Origin: Candidatus Nanopelagicales bacterium
GTDB taxonomy: Bacteria; Actinomycetota; Actinomycetes; S36-B12; GCA-2699445
Direction: 5' to 3'
Assembly (NCBI GenBank): GCA_030700225.1
Contig: JAUYJT010000048.1
Coordinates: forward strand, 1 to 45,334
DNA length: 45,334 nucleotides
Under the pieces are notes generated by a model that did no database searches, was not told the origin of the DNA, and was given only the letters and a program-made list of their open reading frames with translations. A program made the translations under genes and the position numbers. This document shows positions 34,955 through 44,096 of the stretch, in pieces; position 1 is the first letter of the stretch; the number at the start of each line of letters is the position of its first letter.

Positions 34955-37600
34955 TCAGTCCAGAAGCGAACGCAACACGAACTGCAGGATCCCGCCGTTG
35001 CGGTAGTAGTCCGCCTCACCTGGCGTGTCGATCCTCACGCTCGCGTCGAAGACACGCGCACTGCCGTCGGACCGGAGAGCCTTAACGCGAACAGTGGAAG
35101 GGATGCGTCCCTCGTTCAGTTCGGCTACTCCTTCGATATCGAATACCTCCGTACCGTCCAGGCCCAGATCGTCCGCGCTCTCACCCGTGGGGAACTGCAG
35201 CGGCAAGACTCCCATCCCTATCAGGTTCGACCGGTGGATCCGCTCATATGACTGCGCTATCACGGCGCGAACGCCAAGTAGAGCGGTCCCCTTGGCCGCC
35301 CAGTCGCGCGATGAGCCCGACCCGTAGTCCTTTCCGGCCAGAACGATCAGTGGAACCCCGGCCTCCGCGTACGCCTGCGCGGCGTCGAATATCGACGTCT
35401 GGGGCCGCTGCGGATCCAGCAGATTCACCGTGAATCCTCCCTCGACGTTGTCCAACAACTGGTTGCGCAGCCTGATGTTGCCGAACGTTCCCCTGATCAT
35501 CACCTCGTGATTGCCCCGCCGGGATCCGAACGAGTTGAAGTCCTTGGCCGCGATGCCATGGTCAAGCAGATACCGCCCCGCCGGGCTGTCGGCCTTGATC
35601 GAGCCCGCTGGCGAAATGTGGTCCGTCGTCACCGAATCCGAGAGCTTCGCCAGCACCCTGGCTCCCACTATGTCGCCCACCGGATCGGGGTCCCGCCGCA
35701 TTCCTTCGAAGTACGGCGGCTTGCGCACGTACGTGCTCGCCGGATCCCACGAGAAACTCAGCCCTTCCGGAGTGGACAAGGACTGCCACCTGTCGTCCCC
35801 GGCGAACACATCCGCGTAGCGGTTCGCGAACATCTTGGCGTCGATTGCCTCCTCCACCGTCGCCTGCACCTCAGCAGCGGACGGCCACACGTCCGCCAGG
35901 AACACCGGCTTTCCATCGGAACCGGTGCCGAGAGGATCGCGGGTCAAGTCGGCGTCCATGGTTCCAGCGATCGCGTACGCGACCACCAGCGGCGGGGAGG
36001 CCAGGTAGTTCATCTTGACGTCCGGGCTGATCCGACCTTCGAAGTTGCGATTGCCGGAGAGCACGGACACCACGGATAGGTCGGCTTGGAGAACGGCTGC
36101 GCTGACTTCTTCGGGCAACGGCCCGGAGTTCCCAATGCAGGTCGTGCAGCCGTAGCCAACCAGGTTGAACCCGAGCTTGTTCAGGTACGGTGTCAGCCCG
36201 GCGGCGTCGAGGTAGTCGGTGACGACTTTGGACCCCGGCGCGAGCGTGGTCTTCACCCATGGCTTGCTGGTCAACCCCCGCTCGACTGCCTTCTTGGCCA
36301 GGAGGCCCGCCCCTAGCATCACGGAAGGGTTTGACGTGTTCGTGCATGACGTGATCGCCGCGATCACGACCGCCCCGTGCCCTATCTCGCTGTCACCAAC
36401 TCCAGCGCTGGCCGAGGTGTCGGCCGTGTACGCGGGCAGCTCAGCGGTGAAAGCTGACTTGGCCCGCGCCAGATCGATCCGGTCCTGAGGCCGCTTGGGT
36501 CCGGCGATGCACGGGCGCACTTGTCCGAGGTCAAGTTCTAAGTACTCCGAGTAGGTGGCTTCAATGCCGCCAGCTCCCCACAGCCCCTGTTCCTTGGTAT
36601 ACGCCTCCACGAGAGCTACGTGCTGATCGGACCGTCCGGTGAGTCTGAGGTATCGCAGGGTCTCTGAGTCAATGGGGAACACGGCCGCCGTGGAGCCGTA
36701 CTCGGGACTCATGTTGCCGATGGTCACGCGGTTCGCCAGAGGAACTGCCGCGACACCATCGCCGTAGAACTCCACGAACTTCCCGACGACGCCGTGGGCG
36801 CGCAGGATCTGTGTGATCGTCAAGACGAGGTCTGTGGCTGTCGTGCCGTCGGGCAGTTCACCGAATAGCCGGAAACCGACCACGCGCGGAATGAGCATCG
36901 AGACGGGCTGACCCAGCATGGCGGCCTCGGCCTCGATGCCGCCAACTCCCCACCCCAGTACCCCAAGGCCGTTGACCATGGTCGTGTGGGAATCGGTTCC
37001 AACACATGTGTCCGGAAACGCCACTCCATCGCGCGAGTCCACGACTCGGGCCAACCCTTCCACGTTGATCTGGTGCACGATGCCCGCGCTGGGAGGCACG
37101 ACCCGGAACTGCGAGAACGCACCCTGGCCCCATCTGAGGAACTGGTAGCGCTCGCGGTTCCGCTCGTACTCAAGCTCGACGTTGCGATCGGCCGCGTCGG
37201 GCGTTCCGAAGAATTCGGCGATCACGGAATGATCAATCACCATTTCCGCGGGTGCGAGCGGATTGATTCTGGAGATGTCGCCACCCAGGTCTGCCATGGC
37301 GTCACGCATCGTCGCCAGATCGACCACGCACGGCACTCCAGTGAAGTCCTGCATGATGACCCGCCCAGGGGTGAACTGGATCTCCTTGCTGGGCTCGGCC
37401 GCCGGATCCCACGTCGCCAGACCTTGGATCTGTTCGGCCGTGACGTTGGTGCCGTCCTCTGTGCGCAGGAGGTTCTCCAGGAGCACCTTGTGGGTGAAGG
37501 GAAGCCTCGCGGAGTCTGGTACACGGTCCAGCCGGAACATCTGATACGTGTCTGCGCCTACGGTCAGTGAGTCCTGGGCATCGAACGTGTTCTGCGACAA
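34955..37600 (-). CDS. acnA: aconitate hydratase
   Basis: An 881-residue protein; TTG 37600 is chosen because GGAGTG lies just upstream and [20 protein letters not shown] is the usual AcnA beginning. The open frame runs on to 38497 only as the antisense of the hydrolase gene. The three iron-sulfur cysteines are in [17 protein letters not shown] and [33 protein letters not shown]-type ([16 protein letters not shown]), [19 protein letters not shown] and [15 protein letters not shown] are further signatures. It interconverts citrate and isocitrate. A strong palindrome (37611-37634) sits 10 bases upstream of the start. Confidence 0.95.
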   Translation of the reverse strand: MSQNTFDAQDSLTVGADTYQMFRLDRVPDSARLPFTHKVLLENLLRTEDGTNVTAEQIQGLATWDPAAEPSKEIQFTPGRVIMQDFTGVPCVVDLATMRDAMADLGGDISRINPLAPAEMVIDHSVIAEFFGTPDAADRNVELEYERNRERYQFLRWGQGAFSQFRVVPPSAGIVHQINVEGLARVVDSRDGVAFPDTCVGTDSHTTMVNGLGVLGWGVGGIEAEAAMLGQPVSMLIPRVVGFRLFGELPDGTTATDLVLTITQILRAHGVVGKFVEFYGDGVAAVPLANRVTIGNMSPEYGSTAAVFPIDSETLRYLRLTGRSDQHVALVEAYTKEQGLWGAGGIEATYSEYLELDLGQVRPCIAGPKRPQDRIDLARAKSAFTAELPAYTADTSASAGVGDSEIGHGAVVIAAITSCTNTSNPSVMLGAGLLAKKAVERGLTSKPWVKTTLAPGSKVVTDYLDAAGLTPYLNKLGFNLVGYGCTTCIGNSGPLPEEVSAAVLQADLSVVSVLSGNRNFEGRISPDVKMNYLASPPLVVAYAIAGTMDADLTRDPLGTGSDGKPVFLADVWPSAAEVQATVEEAIDAKMFANRYADVFAGDDRWQSLSTPEGLSFSWDPASTYVRKPPYFEGMRRDPDPVGDIVGARVLAKLSDSVTTDHISPAGSIKADSPAGRYLLDHGIAAKDFNSFGSRRGNHEVMIRGTFGNIRLRNQLLDNVEGGFTVNLLDPQRPQTSIFDAAQAYAEAGVPLIVLAGKDYGSGSSRDWAAKGTALLGVRAVIAQSYERIHRSNLIGMGVLPLQFPTGESADDLGLDGTEVFDIEGVAELNEGRIPSTVRVKALRSDGSARVFDASVRIDTPGEADYYRNGGILQFVLRSLLD

Positions 37601-37610
37601 GGTGCACTCC

Positions 37611-37634
37611 GGGTATCTTGGCGTCGAGATACCC
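37611..37634. promoter_or_regulatory. palindromic operator candidate upstream of acnA
   Basis: GGGTATCT and AGATACCC are perfect eight-base arms around TGGCGTCG, and the core TATCTTGGCGTCGAGATA is itself close to a palindrome. It lies 10 bases before the acnA start codon and 119 bases before the divergent hydrolase start. I recall TCTTGACGTCAAGA-like boxes upstream of TCA-cycle genes in other actinobacteria, but the protein that binds here is not known. Confidence 0.5.
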
Positions 37635-37753
37635 GCGATTCTAGCCCCGGGCGAAGAGCCACTGCCATCACCCGACTTCGCGCGACCAAATGCGACACAC
37701 TTGCCACCGAGCGGGCGGCATGAGTTCGCACAACCCTCGTCGTGGAGGTCGAG

Positions 37754-38677
37754 ATGGCACTGACAGGAAACTTCGAACGCATCAAGTCGTATGACGACAC
37801 AAGGATCGCGTGCGCTACCTGGGGCGAGGGAACTCCCGTGGTTCTGTCCAACGGTATCTGCTGCAGCGACACCTACTGGACCTACATGGCTCCGTTCCTG
37901 GTTGAGAATGGCTGCCAGGTGATCTTCTTCGACTACCGCGGACACAAGCGTTCCGGGCGTCCGGGCAACCCCAACGAGGTTGGAGTCCCATGCCACGCCA
38001 GGGATCTGTGGGCGGTCGCAGACCACTTCGGCGTTACGAACCCCATTCTGATCGGGCACTCGATGGGAGTTCAGACCATCTTCGAGGCCTACCGCCAGCG
38101 CCCTGAGGGGACCAGGGCACTGGTGGCGCTCGCCGGACCCTTCGAGTACCCGCTTGACCACCTCTACATGACACCGATCGGAGCTTTGCTGCTTGACGCG
38201 TTTGAGTTCTCGTGGCGCTATACACCATCCGCTGTCCGCGCGGTCTGGCGCGCCACAGGCTTCGACACTCGTGCCATCGTGAAGTTCTCCAAGCTGATGA
38301 TGGCCATCAGTCGTCAAGCACCGTCCGACCTTGTCGGCGAGTACTTCACCAACGTGTCCGAACTCGACCCTCTGCTCGTCATACAGATGTTCCGTGGCAT
38401 GCAGATGCACTCCGCGCGCGACATCCTGCGCACGTGTCAGGTCCCCGTGCTGCAAATATCCGGTGGCCGGGACATGCTCACGCCATTGCCGCTGCAACGG
38501 GAGATGGCTTCGCTACTTCCCGACGTCGAGTTCGAGGTGTTCGAGAAGTGCGGTCACACCCTCCCGGTCGATGAACCCGACCGCTGTGATGATCGCGTCC
38601 TGGAGTTCATCAACAAGCTCCGCGCCAACGAGCCGAAGAAACCGACTCCGCGCAAGAAGGCGCAGGCGCCAGCCTGA
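37754..38677 (+). CDS. alpha/beta hydrolase
   Basis: A 307-residue protein from ATG 37754 behind GGAGGTCGAG; GTG 37742 would add four residues. The hydrolase fold is clear: [16 protein letters not shown], the nucleophile elbow [12 protein letters not shown], Asp in [11 protein letters not shown] and His in [12 protein letters not shown], so the triad is complete. The C-terminus is a Lys/Pro-rich tail ([18 protein letters not shown]). The substrate is unknown; esterases, epoxide hydrolases and lipases share this pattern. It is divergent from acnA and convergent with the KimA-like gene (20-base gap). Confidence 0.85.
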   Translation: MALTGNFERIKSYDDTRIACATWGEGTPVVLSNGICCSDTYWTYMAPFLVENGCQVIFFDYRGHKRSGRPGNPNEVGVPCHARDLWAVADHFGVTNPILIGHSMGVQTIFEAYRQRPEGTRALVALAGPFEYPLDHLYMTPIGALLLDAFEFSWRYTPSAVRAVWRATGFDTRAIVKFSKLMMAISRQAPSDLVGEYFTNVSELDPLLVIQMFRGMQMHSARDILRTCQVPVLQISGGRDMLTPLPLQREMASLLPDVEFEVFEKCGHTLPVDEPDRCDDRVLEFINKLRANEPKKPTPRKKAQAPA

Positions 38678-38697
38678 TCCAAGACGCGAGCCGTCTC

Positions 38698-40701
38698 TCA
38701 GGAGCGGCGCCGACGGTCGTTCTCGGGCACTTGCTCCAGGCGCATCAACCCGGGTGCGTTGATTTCGGCTCGCGGAGGAAGATCTCTCGACGAGTCAAGC
38801 TGCCACGGAACCGTCACCAGGACGACCCCCTTGGTGAACATGAGCCTGGTGCGCAGCCGGATCGCCGACTGGTTGTGCAGCAGGTGCTCCCACCAGTGCC
38901 CCACCAGGTATTGGGGGATGTAAACGGCCACAAGGTCACGCGGACACGAACGCCGCAGATCTCGTACATAGTCAACGACAGGCCGCGTGACCTCACGATA
39001 GGGCGAATTGAGAATCCTCAGGGGAACTGGGATGTCCCGGCGCTCCCACTCGCGAGCCAATCGATCAGTGTCGTCCGAATCCACGCAGACGGTGATCGCC
39101 TCCAGTGAAGACGGGCGGCTCGCGCGCGCGTATGACAGCGCGCGCATCGTCGGCTTGTGGATTTTCGAGACCAGGACCACGGCGATCACGCCCGATGGCA
39201 ATGTCACCTTGCCATCTAAGGAGCCAATAGCCAGCTCGTCACTTATCTGCTCATAGTGGCGACGGATGCTGCGCATCATCAGGTACAACAGGGGAATCGC
39301 GACGCAGACTATCCACCCGCCGCGCGCGAACTTGGTGACCAGCACGATCGCCAGTACCGAGCCGGTCACCACGGCCCCGATCGAGTTGATCACCCGGGCC
39401 CGGCGCATCGAGCCCGCATTCGCTGGGCGGACCGGCGCGTTCAGTAACCGAGTCCAGTGACGCAGCATCCCGATCTGGCTCAGCGTGAACGACACGAAGA
39501 CACCGATGATGTAGAGCTGAATCAGTGAGTTCACATTCGCGTGGAATGCGGCCACCAGCACCGCTGCCATCAGGGCGAGCAGCAGTATCCCGTTGCTGAA
39601 CGCCAGCCTGTCCCCACGCGTGTGAAGTTGCCTTGGCAAGTACCCATCTCGTGCGAGTACGGACCCCAGGACGGGAAACCCGTTGAAGGCCGTGTTCGCG
39701 GCTAAGGCCAGGATCAAGGCCGTCGCCGCGGAAATGAACACCACGATTATCGGTGCGTACGGGAAGACGGCTTCGGCGATCTGCACCACGACGGTCTTCT
39801 GCGCCTGACCGGAGGGCAATCCGATGAGATCCTCCGGCTTCTCCGCGACATGCACCTGTGTCTTCAGAGCCAGCCACGTGATCGCGGCGAACATCGACAT
39901 CGAAATCACGCCCAATAGCAGCAACACTGTCGCGGCGTTCCGGCTCTTGGGCTTGCGGAAGGCCGGAACCCCGTTGGCTATGGCCTCGATGCCGGTCAGC
40001 GCCGTTGTTCCGGACGCGAAAGCCCTGGCCACCAGGAACACCAGGGCAACCCCCAGGAAGGACCCTTCGGCTTGAACTTCCCATCCCGCGCTCTCGGCGA
40101 CCATCGGCTCATCGGTGACCGTGCGGAAGATCGCGAAGCCCACCATGGTGGCGATCGCCAACATGAACAAGTAGCTCGGCAAAGCGAACAAGGCGCCCGA
40201 CTCGCGCACGCCCCGCAGATTGATGAGACTTATCGCGAAGATCGTCCCCGCTGTGACCAGAACCGCGTTGGATGCGACGAATTCCGACACAGAGCCCAGG
40301 TTGGCGATGGCCGCCGACATCGACACAGCCACCGTGAGCACGTAGTCGATGAGCAGCGCAGCCGCCACCAGCACGCCGGGCCGTTGACCAAGGTTCTTGC
40401 TAACGACCTCGTAGTCGCCGCCGCCGGAGGGGTACGCACGCACGTTCTGCCTGTAGGAGGCGATGACGACGAAGTAGACCACGATGACCGCAGCGGCGAT
40501 CCAGGGTCCGAACGAGTAGAACGACGCTCCACCAAGGGCGAGAACAAGCAGGATTTCCTGGGTCGCGTACGCGTTGCTGGACAGCGCATCGGAAGCGAAG
40601 ACCGGCAGTGCGATTCGCTTGCTCAGTAGGGTCTGTCCAAGAAGCTCGCTTCGCAGCGCCCGACCGACCATCAGGCGCTTGGCGAATTCACGCAGGGGCA
40701 C
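38698..40701 (-). CDS. KimA-like APC-family potassium transporter
   Basis: A 667-residue membrane protein from GTG 40701. Twelve or so transmembrane helices fill residues 30-475. It starts with LPVFASDALSSNAYATQEIL and has YPSGGGDYEVVSKNLGQRPG and ALTGIEAIANGVPAFRKPKS, as in KimA/YdaO-type permeases of the APC superfamily. A cytoplasmic C-terminal region of about 170 residues follows (SGVIAVVLVSKIHKPTMRAL, VTVPWQL). B. subtilis KimA is a potassium/proton symporter inhibited by c-di-AMP. It is divergent from the TrkA-type regulators ceoB-ceoC, which supports potassium as substrate. No c-di-AMP riboswitch fits in the 88-base spacer. Confidence 0.85.
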   Translation of the reverse strand: MPLREFAKRLMVGRALRSELLGQTLLSKRIALPVFASDALSSNAYATQEILLVLALGGASFYSFGPWIAAAVIVVYFVVIASYRQNVRAYPSGGGDYEVVSKNLGQRPGVLVAAALLIDYVLTVAVSMSAAIANLGSVSEFVASNAVLVTAGTIFAISLINLRGVRESGALFALPSYLFMLAIATMVGFAIFRTVTDEPMVAESAGWEVQAEGSFLGVALVFLVARAFASGTTALTGIEAIANGVPAFRKPKSRNAATVLLLLGVISMSMFAAITWLALKTQVHVAEKPEDLIGLPSGQAQKTVVVQIAEAVFPYAPIIVVFISAATALILALAANTAFNGFPVLGSVLARDGYLPRQLHTRGDRLAFSNGILLLALMAAVLVAAFHANVNSLIQLYIIGVFVSFTLSQIGMLRHWTRLLNAPVRPANAGSMRRARVINSIGAVVTGSVLAIVLVTKFARGGWIVCVAIPLLYLMMRSIRRHYEQISDELAIGSLDGKVTLPSGVIAVVLVSKIHKPTMRALSYARASRPSSLEAITVCVDSDDTDRLAREWERRDIPVPLRILNSPYREVTRPVVDYVRDLRRSCPRDLVAVYIPQYLVGHWWEHLLHNQSAIRLRTRLMFTKGVVLVTVPWQLDSSRDLPPRAEINAPGLMRLEQVPENDRRRRS

Positions 40702-40789
40702 GATGGATCATGCTATGGCCCAGGAAGCCACGGCGCTACGGTATTGGCCGGTGTAGCGTTCGAACAGTCAACATGAAGGGCTATGTCAA

Positions 40790-41458
40790 GTGCATGTGGT
40801 AATCATGGGCTGTGGCCGGGTCGGAGCGTCTCTGGCTGTTCGCCTGGAGACCGAAGGACACTCCGTCGCTGTCGTGGACCAAAACGCCGCTTCGTTCCGA
40901 CGACTGGGTCCCCACTTCCAGGGGCAGACCGTAGTTGGAATCGGATTCGACCGGGACACTCTTAGGGAAGCTGGTATCGAACGGGCCCACGCATTCGCTG
41001 CCGTCAGCAGTGGCGACAACTCCAACATCGTGGCAGCGCGCGTTGCCCGCGAGACTTTCAGCGTCCAGAATGTCGTAGCTCGGATCTATGATCCCAAGCG
41101 GGCGGAAATCTACGAGCGGCTCGGCATCCCCACAGTCGCAACCGTGGCATGGTCGACCGGCCAGATGCTGCGCCGCATGTTCCCCCGAGGAGCGTCTGAG
41201 GAATGGCGCGACCCAAGCGGTGTGGCGATGCTGGCGCAGGTCTCGATCAATGAGGGCTGGATAGGGCACCGCATACGGTGGATCGGCGAGGCAACCGGCT
41301 CCCGGATCGCACTAATCACTCGCTTCGGGGAGGCGTTACTGCCCGAACCGGACACAGTTCTACAGGAAGGCGATGTGCTGCACCTGATAATGCGCGCCGA
41401 GGAAAGGGATGCCATCGAGGCCCTACTGCTCGCGCCGCCGCAAGAGGAGGAGTCATGA
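40790..41458 (+). CDS. ceoB: TrkA-family potassium uptake regulator (first of two)
   Basis: A 222-residue cytosolic protein from GTG 40790 with AAGGG nine bases upstream. The N-terminal RCK nucleotide-binding domain has MHVVIMGCGRVGASLAVRLE with the Rossmann glycines and VVDQNAASFRRLG with the acidic ribose-binding Asp. The C-terminal domain (from about residue 140) is RCK_C-like: VSINEGWIGHRIRWIGEAT and a closing VLQEGDVLHLIMRAEER. Such proteins gate potassium uptake in response to NAD(H), ATP or c-di-AMP. The stop overlaps the ceoC start (ATGA). Confidence 0.9.
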   Translation: MHVVIMGCGRVGASLAVRLETEGHSVAVVDQNAASFRRLGPHFQGQTVVGIGFDRDTLREAGIERAHAFAAVSSGDNSNIVAARVARETFSVQNVVARIYDPKRAEIYERLGIPTVATVAWSTGQMLRRMFPRGASEEWRDPSGVAMLAQVSINEGWIGHRIRWIGEATGSRIALITRFGEALLPEPDTVLQEGDVLHLIMRAEERDAIEALLLAPPQEEES

Positions 41459-42147
41459 GGGTAGCGATCGCGGGCGCTGGAAACGTTGGCCGCAGCATCG
41501 CCCGCGAGCTCATCGGCAATGGCCATGAGGCTCTGATGATCGACCATGACCCAGGCGCGATCGGGCCGGCTTCCTCCGTTCGCGGGGCCGAGATCCTGCA
41601 AGCCGACGCGTGCGAGATAACGAGCCTGGACGAGGCGAACCTCTCCTCGTGCCAAGTGGTCGTTGCCGCCACGGGAGACGACAAGGTGAATCTTGTCGTG
41701 GCGCTGCTCGCCAAGACAGAGTACGGCGTCCCACGGGTCGTGGCTCGCGTGAATCACCCCAAGAACGAGTGGTTGTTCGACGCGTCCTGGGGTGTCGACG
41801 TCGCGGTATCCACACCCAGGATGCTTTCCGCCCTTGTCGAGGAGGCCGTGACTGTTGGCGATCTTGTTCGACTCTTCTCCTTCCGCCAGGGCGAGGCGAA
41901 CCTCGTCGAGCTGACACTCCCGATCGACTCGGAAGTAGTCGGTACCCGCGTGGGCGACGCCGCCTGGCCCGCGGACACCGCTCTCGTCGCGATCATTCGG
42001 GGTCCGCACGTGATTACCCCCAGCCCCGACGACCCGTTGGAAGCCGGCGACGAACTCCTCTTCGTCAGCAACTCCGCCCAGGAGCGCGCGCTCCAGGAGT
42101 TGCTCGCACCCGGGCATGCGCCGCGACCTCCGGCCGAGATGGAATGA
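41455..42147 (+). CDS. ceoC: TrkA-family potassium uptake regulator (second of two)
   Basis: A 230-residue protein from ATG 41455, overlapping the ceoB stop by four bases and preceded by GAGGAGGAG. The RCK_N domain is MRVAIAGAGNVGRSIARELI with MIDHDPGAIG, and NHPKNEWLFDASWGVDVAVS ends it. An RCK_C domain follows (VGTRVGDAAWPADTALVAII, LEAGDELLFVSN). With CeoB it probably forms a heteromeric regulatory ring on a potassium transporter, the KimA-like permease next door being the obvious candidate. The last 83 bases overlap the convergent hydrolase gene. Confidence 0.9.
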   Translation: MRVAIAGAGNVGRSIARELIGNGHEALMIDHDPGAIGPASSVRGAEILQADACEITSLDEANLSSCQVVVAATGDDKVNLVVALLAKTEYGVPRVVARVNHPKNEWLFDASWGVDVAVSTPRMLSALVEEAVTVGDLVRLFSFRQGEANLVELTLPIDSEVVGTRVGDAAWPADTALVAIIRGPHVITPSPDDPLEAGDELLFVSNSAQERALQELLAPGHAPRPPAEME

Positions 42148-42859
42148 CGCTGGCGCGCATCAGAGCCGACCGGGCAGCCGTACCGAAGCAACTGACGGAC
42201 TCGGCCGGGCGATCCCGTGACACAACCTCCATGGCGGCCCCAGGAATGACGCTGGTCCACGCAGCCGCGACTGAAACAGGGTGCATCGGGTCCCCACTCA
42301 GAGCTATGACGCCGGTGGGAACGTGTATCCGCTCCAGAGCCTGGCGACGCGGTGCCGGCTGAACCGCGGCACGCCGGAGCTCGGCCGCGAGATCTTCACT
42401 TCCGCGTCCATTCCAGGATCGTGTCAGCTCGCGCGTCACCCAGTCCGAAGGGTCGAGCTCGCCCAGCACTGCGGCAATGCCCAGAACAGACACGGCCTCC
42501 GCTGCGGCCGCGGTCATGTCCGCTGCCCCAGATGCCGGACCAGTCCAAGCTGGCATGCACAACACGGCCCCCGCGACATCGAGACCCCTGGCCAGGCTGG
42601 TGGCGGCCGCGTGGGCACCTAGGGACACCCCCACGAGCACAACCGGGTCATCAGCGCCGCGTGCCACCTCGTCCAGCTTCGCCGCGATGTCGGAAACTCG
42701 CCCCGAGCGGTCATCCAGATACAGGCAGCGTGCGACGCCGAGATCTTCGCGCGGGAACGCACGCGACATGAAGCCCGAATCTGAACCCGCTCCGTGGATC
42801 AACACTGCCAGGCAGTCCTCCAGGCGCGCGCCATCCAACCGGTTCGTCATCCCACTCAT
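42065..42859 (-). CDS. small alpha/beta hydrolase
   Basis: About 264 residues from ATG 42859; GTG 42886 and ATG 42850 are alternatives. LEDCLAVLIHGAGSDSGFMS gives the oxyanion HG motif, VVLVGVSLGAHAAATSLARG the nucleophile elbow with Ser, and ALSGDPMHPVSVAAAW the Asp. The catalytic His is not clear and the C-terminal 25 residues (Arg- and Pro-rich) are encoded opposite the end of ceoC. An alpha/beta hydrolase in this place is also found in mycobacteria (Rv2695, from memory). Substrate unknown. Confidence 0.75.
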   Translation of the reverse strand: MSGMTNRLDGARLEDCLAVLIHGAGSDSGFMSRAFPREDLGVARCLYLDDRSGRVSDIAAKLDEVARGADDPVVLVGVSLGAHAAATSLARGLDVAGAVLCMPAWTGPASGAADMTAAAAEAVSVLGIAAVLGELDPSDWVTRELTRSWNGRGSEDLAAELRRAAVQPAPRRQALERIHVPTGVIALSGDPMHPVSVAAAWTSVIPGAAMEVVSRDRPAESVSCFGTAARSALMRASVIPSRPEVAAHARVRATPGARAPGRSC

Positions 42860-42911
42860 GGTCCCACTCGTTGTGACGCCGGGCACTGAGAAGCCGTTGT
42901 AGCCTTGAACC

Positions 42912-43295
42912 GTGTCACTGCTGAGAACGCCTCACGCGATTCGTCGGACTCTCGCGGCGATGTCGTCGCATGCTCACGCGGAGGCAGAGGAGTTGCGCGA
43001 AGGCGCCGCGGGGGCTGGCGCTACGTACATCGAGACTTGCGTCCGGGGCGAGGTTGTGACGGTCTCAGGGATCCTGCACTCCGTAACCCTGCAGCCAAGG
43101 GCAGGAGTTCCGGCGACCGAGGCGGTCATCTATGACGGAACCGGCTACCTGACCGCCGTGTGGCTTGGGAGGCGGCGCATCGCGGGAATCAGTACTGGAC
43201 GCGGCATCACTGTCCACGGGCGTATTACGTGTGACGGTGACATGCGCACGATCTTCAACCCCAAGTACGAGTTGCTGCCTCGCGGCAAGACGTGA
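42912..43295 (+). CDS. OB-fold nucleic-acid-binding-like protein
   Basis: A 127-residue protein from GTG 42912. After a helical N-terminus the OB-fold is visible: TCVRGEVVTVSGILHSVTLQ, EAVIYDGTGYLTAVWLGRRR and GRGITVHGRITCDGDMRTIF, ending NPKYELLP. Similar short proteins accompany the ceoBC-DUF3159 cluster across actinobacteria. The ligand is not known. The stop overlaps the DUF3159 start (GTGA), so the two are translationally coupled. Confidence 0.85.
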   Translation: MSLLRTPHAIRRTLAAMSSHAHAEAEELREGAAGAGATYIETCVRGEVVTVSGILHSVTLQPRAGVPATEAVIYDGTGYLTAVWLGRRRIAGISTGRGITVHGRITCDGDMRTIFNPKYELLPRGKT

Positions 43296-43975
43296 CCGAC
43301 CAAGTGCCACAAGATCCGGCAATTCCGACTGGGGCCGTGACGGGAGGCGCATCGCTTGTTTCCGAGTCGATCGTCAACGGGATAGGCGGGCGCCGGGGGC
43401 TGCTTGACTCCGGCCTGCCGACCGCTGTCTTCGTCGTGGTCTACCTGGCCACTGGCTCGGAGCTCATGCCGTCGGTCTGGGCAGCCCTGGGTGCGGGCGT
43501 TGTGGTTGTGATCGTCCGGAGCGTGCGCCGGGAGCCCCTGCAGCAGATATTCGTCGGCTTCTGCGGAGTAGCGATATCGGCCTTCTTGGCCGCTAGGACG
43601 GGTCGCGCGGAGGACTTCTTCCTGCCCGGTTTGCTAGTCAACGCCGTCTACGGCGCCGCATTCGCCGGATCGGCTCTGGTGAACAGGCCGCTGCTCGGAT
43701 ACGCCGCCGGTGCGTTGACGCAGGATCTCACGTCCTGGCGCGATGACCCCGCATCCCTACGAGCGGCCGGAGCGGCGACGTGGCTGTGGGCGGCCATGTT
43801 CGGGCTTCGACTGGTCGTGCAGGTACCGCTGTTCCTCGCCGGGATGGTCGGAGCCTTGGGCGTGGCCAAGCTTGTCATGGGATGGCCGCTGTACTTGTTC
43901 GCGGCCTACCTCAGCTACAGGATTCTTAGAGGCGTCCTACCGGGCGGGCGCGCGACTTCCCAAACGGACGATTGA
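43292..43975 (+). CDS. DUF3159 membrane protein
   Basis: A 227-residue protein from GTG 43292, overlapping the previous stop. VNGIGGRRGLLDSGLPTAVF is the family beginning. About five or six transmembrane helices follow, with RREPLQQIFVGFCGVAISAF, EDFFLPGLLVNAVYGAAFAG and WLWAAMFGLRLVVQVPLFLA. DUF3159 is an actinobacterial family of unknown function, often next to an OB-fold protein and the potassium regulators. No catalytic site can be identified. Confidence 0.87.
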   Translation: MTDQVPQDPAIPTGAVTGGASLVSESIVNGIGGRRGLLDSGLPTAVFVVVYLATGSELMPSVWAALGAGVVVVIVRSVRREPLQQIFVGFCGVAISAFLAARTGRAEDFFLPGLLVNAVYGAAFAGSALVNRPLLGYAAGALTQDLTSWRDDPASLRAAGAATWLWAAMFGLRLVVQVPLFLAGMVGALGVAKLVMGWPLYLFAAYLSYRILRGVLPGGRATSQTDD

Positions 43976-44015
43976 CGCCCACTCGTCTCGGGGATCAATA
44001 CGGCTCTTCGGATTT

Positions 44016-44058
44016 GAGTGGGGGTCCCCCCACCCGCGAAGCGGGAAGGGGGAGGGGC
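44016..44058. repeat. G-rich palindromic repeat, copy 3
   Basis: GAGTGGGGGTCCCCCCAC (first hairpin), CCCGC-GAA-GCGGG (second hairpin), then AAGGGGGAGGGGC. It lies in the 121-base gap between DUF3159 and the convergent HNH gene. This is the longest copy; those at 8441 and 18128 keep the first hairpin and G-rich tail but lack or shorten the middle hairpin. Confidence 0.65.
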
Positions 44059-44096
44059 GCGGCCTGGGACTTCCGCCCGGGCTACTCCCGCCCCGG

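Noticed and set aside
37601-38497. 300-residue N-terminal extension of acnA
   Set aside because: It is the exact antisense of the alpha/beta hydrolase gene, and the normal AcnA beginning is found at TTG 37600 with a ribosome site.
40702-40789. c-di-AMP (ydaO) riboswitch before the KimA-like gene
   Set aside because: The 88-base divergent spacer is too short for the known fold, and no conserved ydaO motif was seen.
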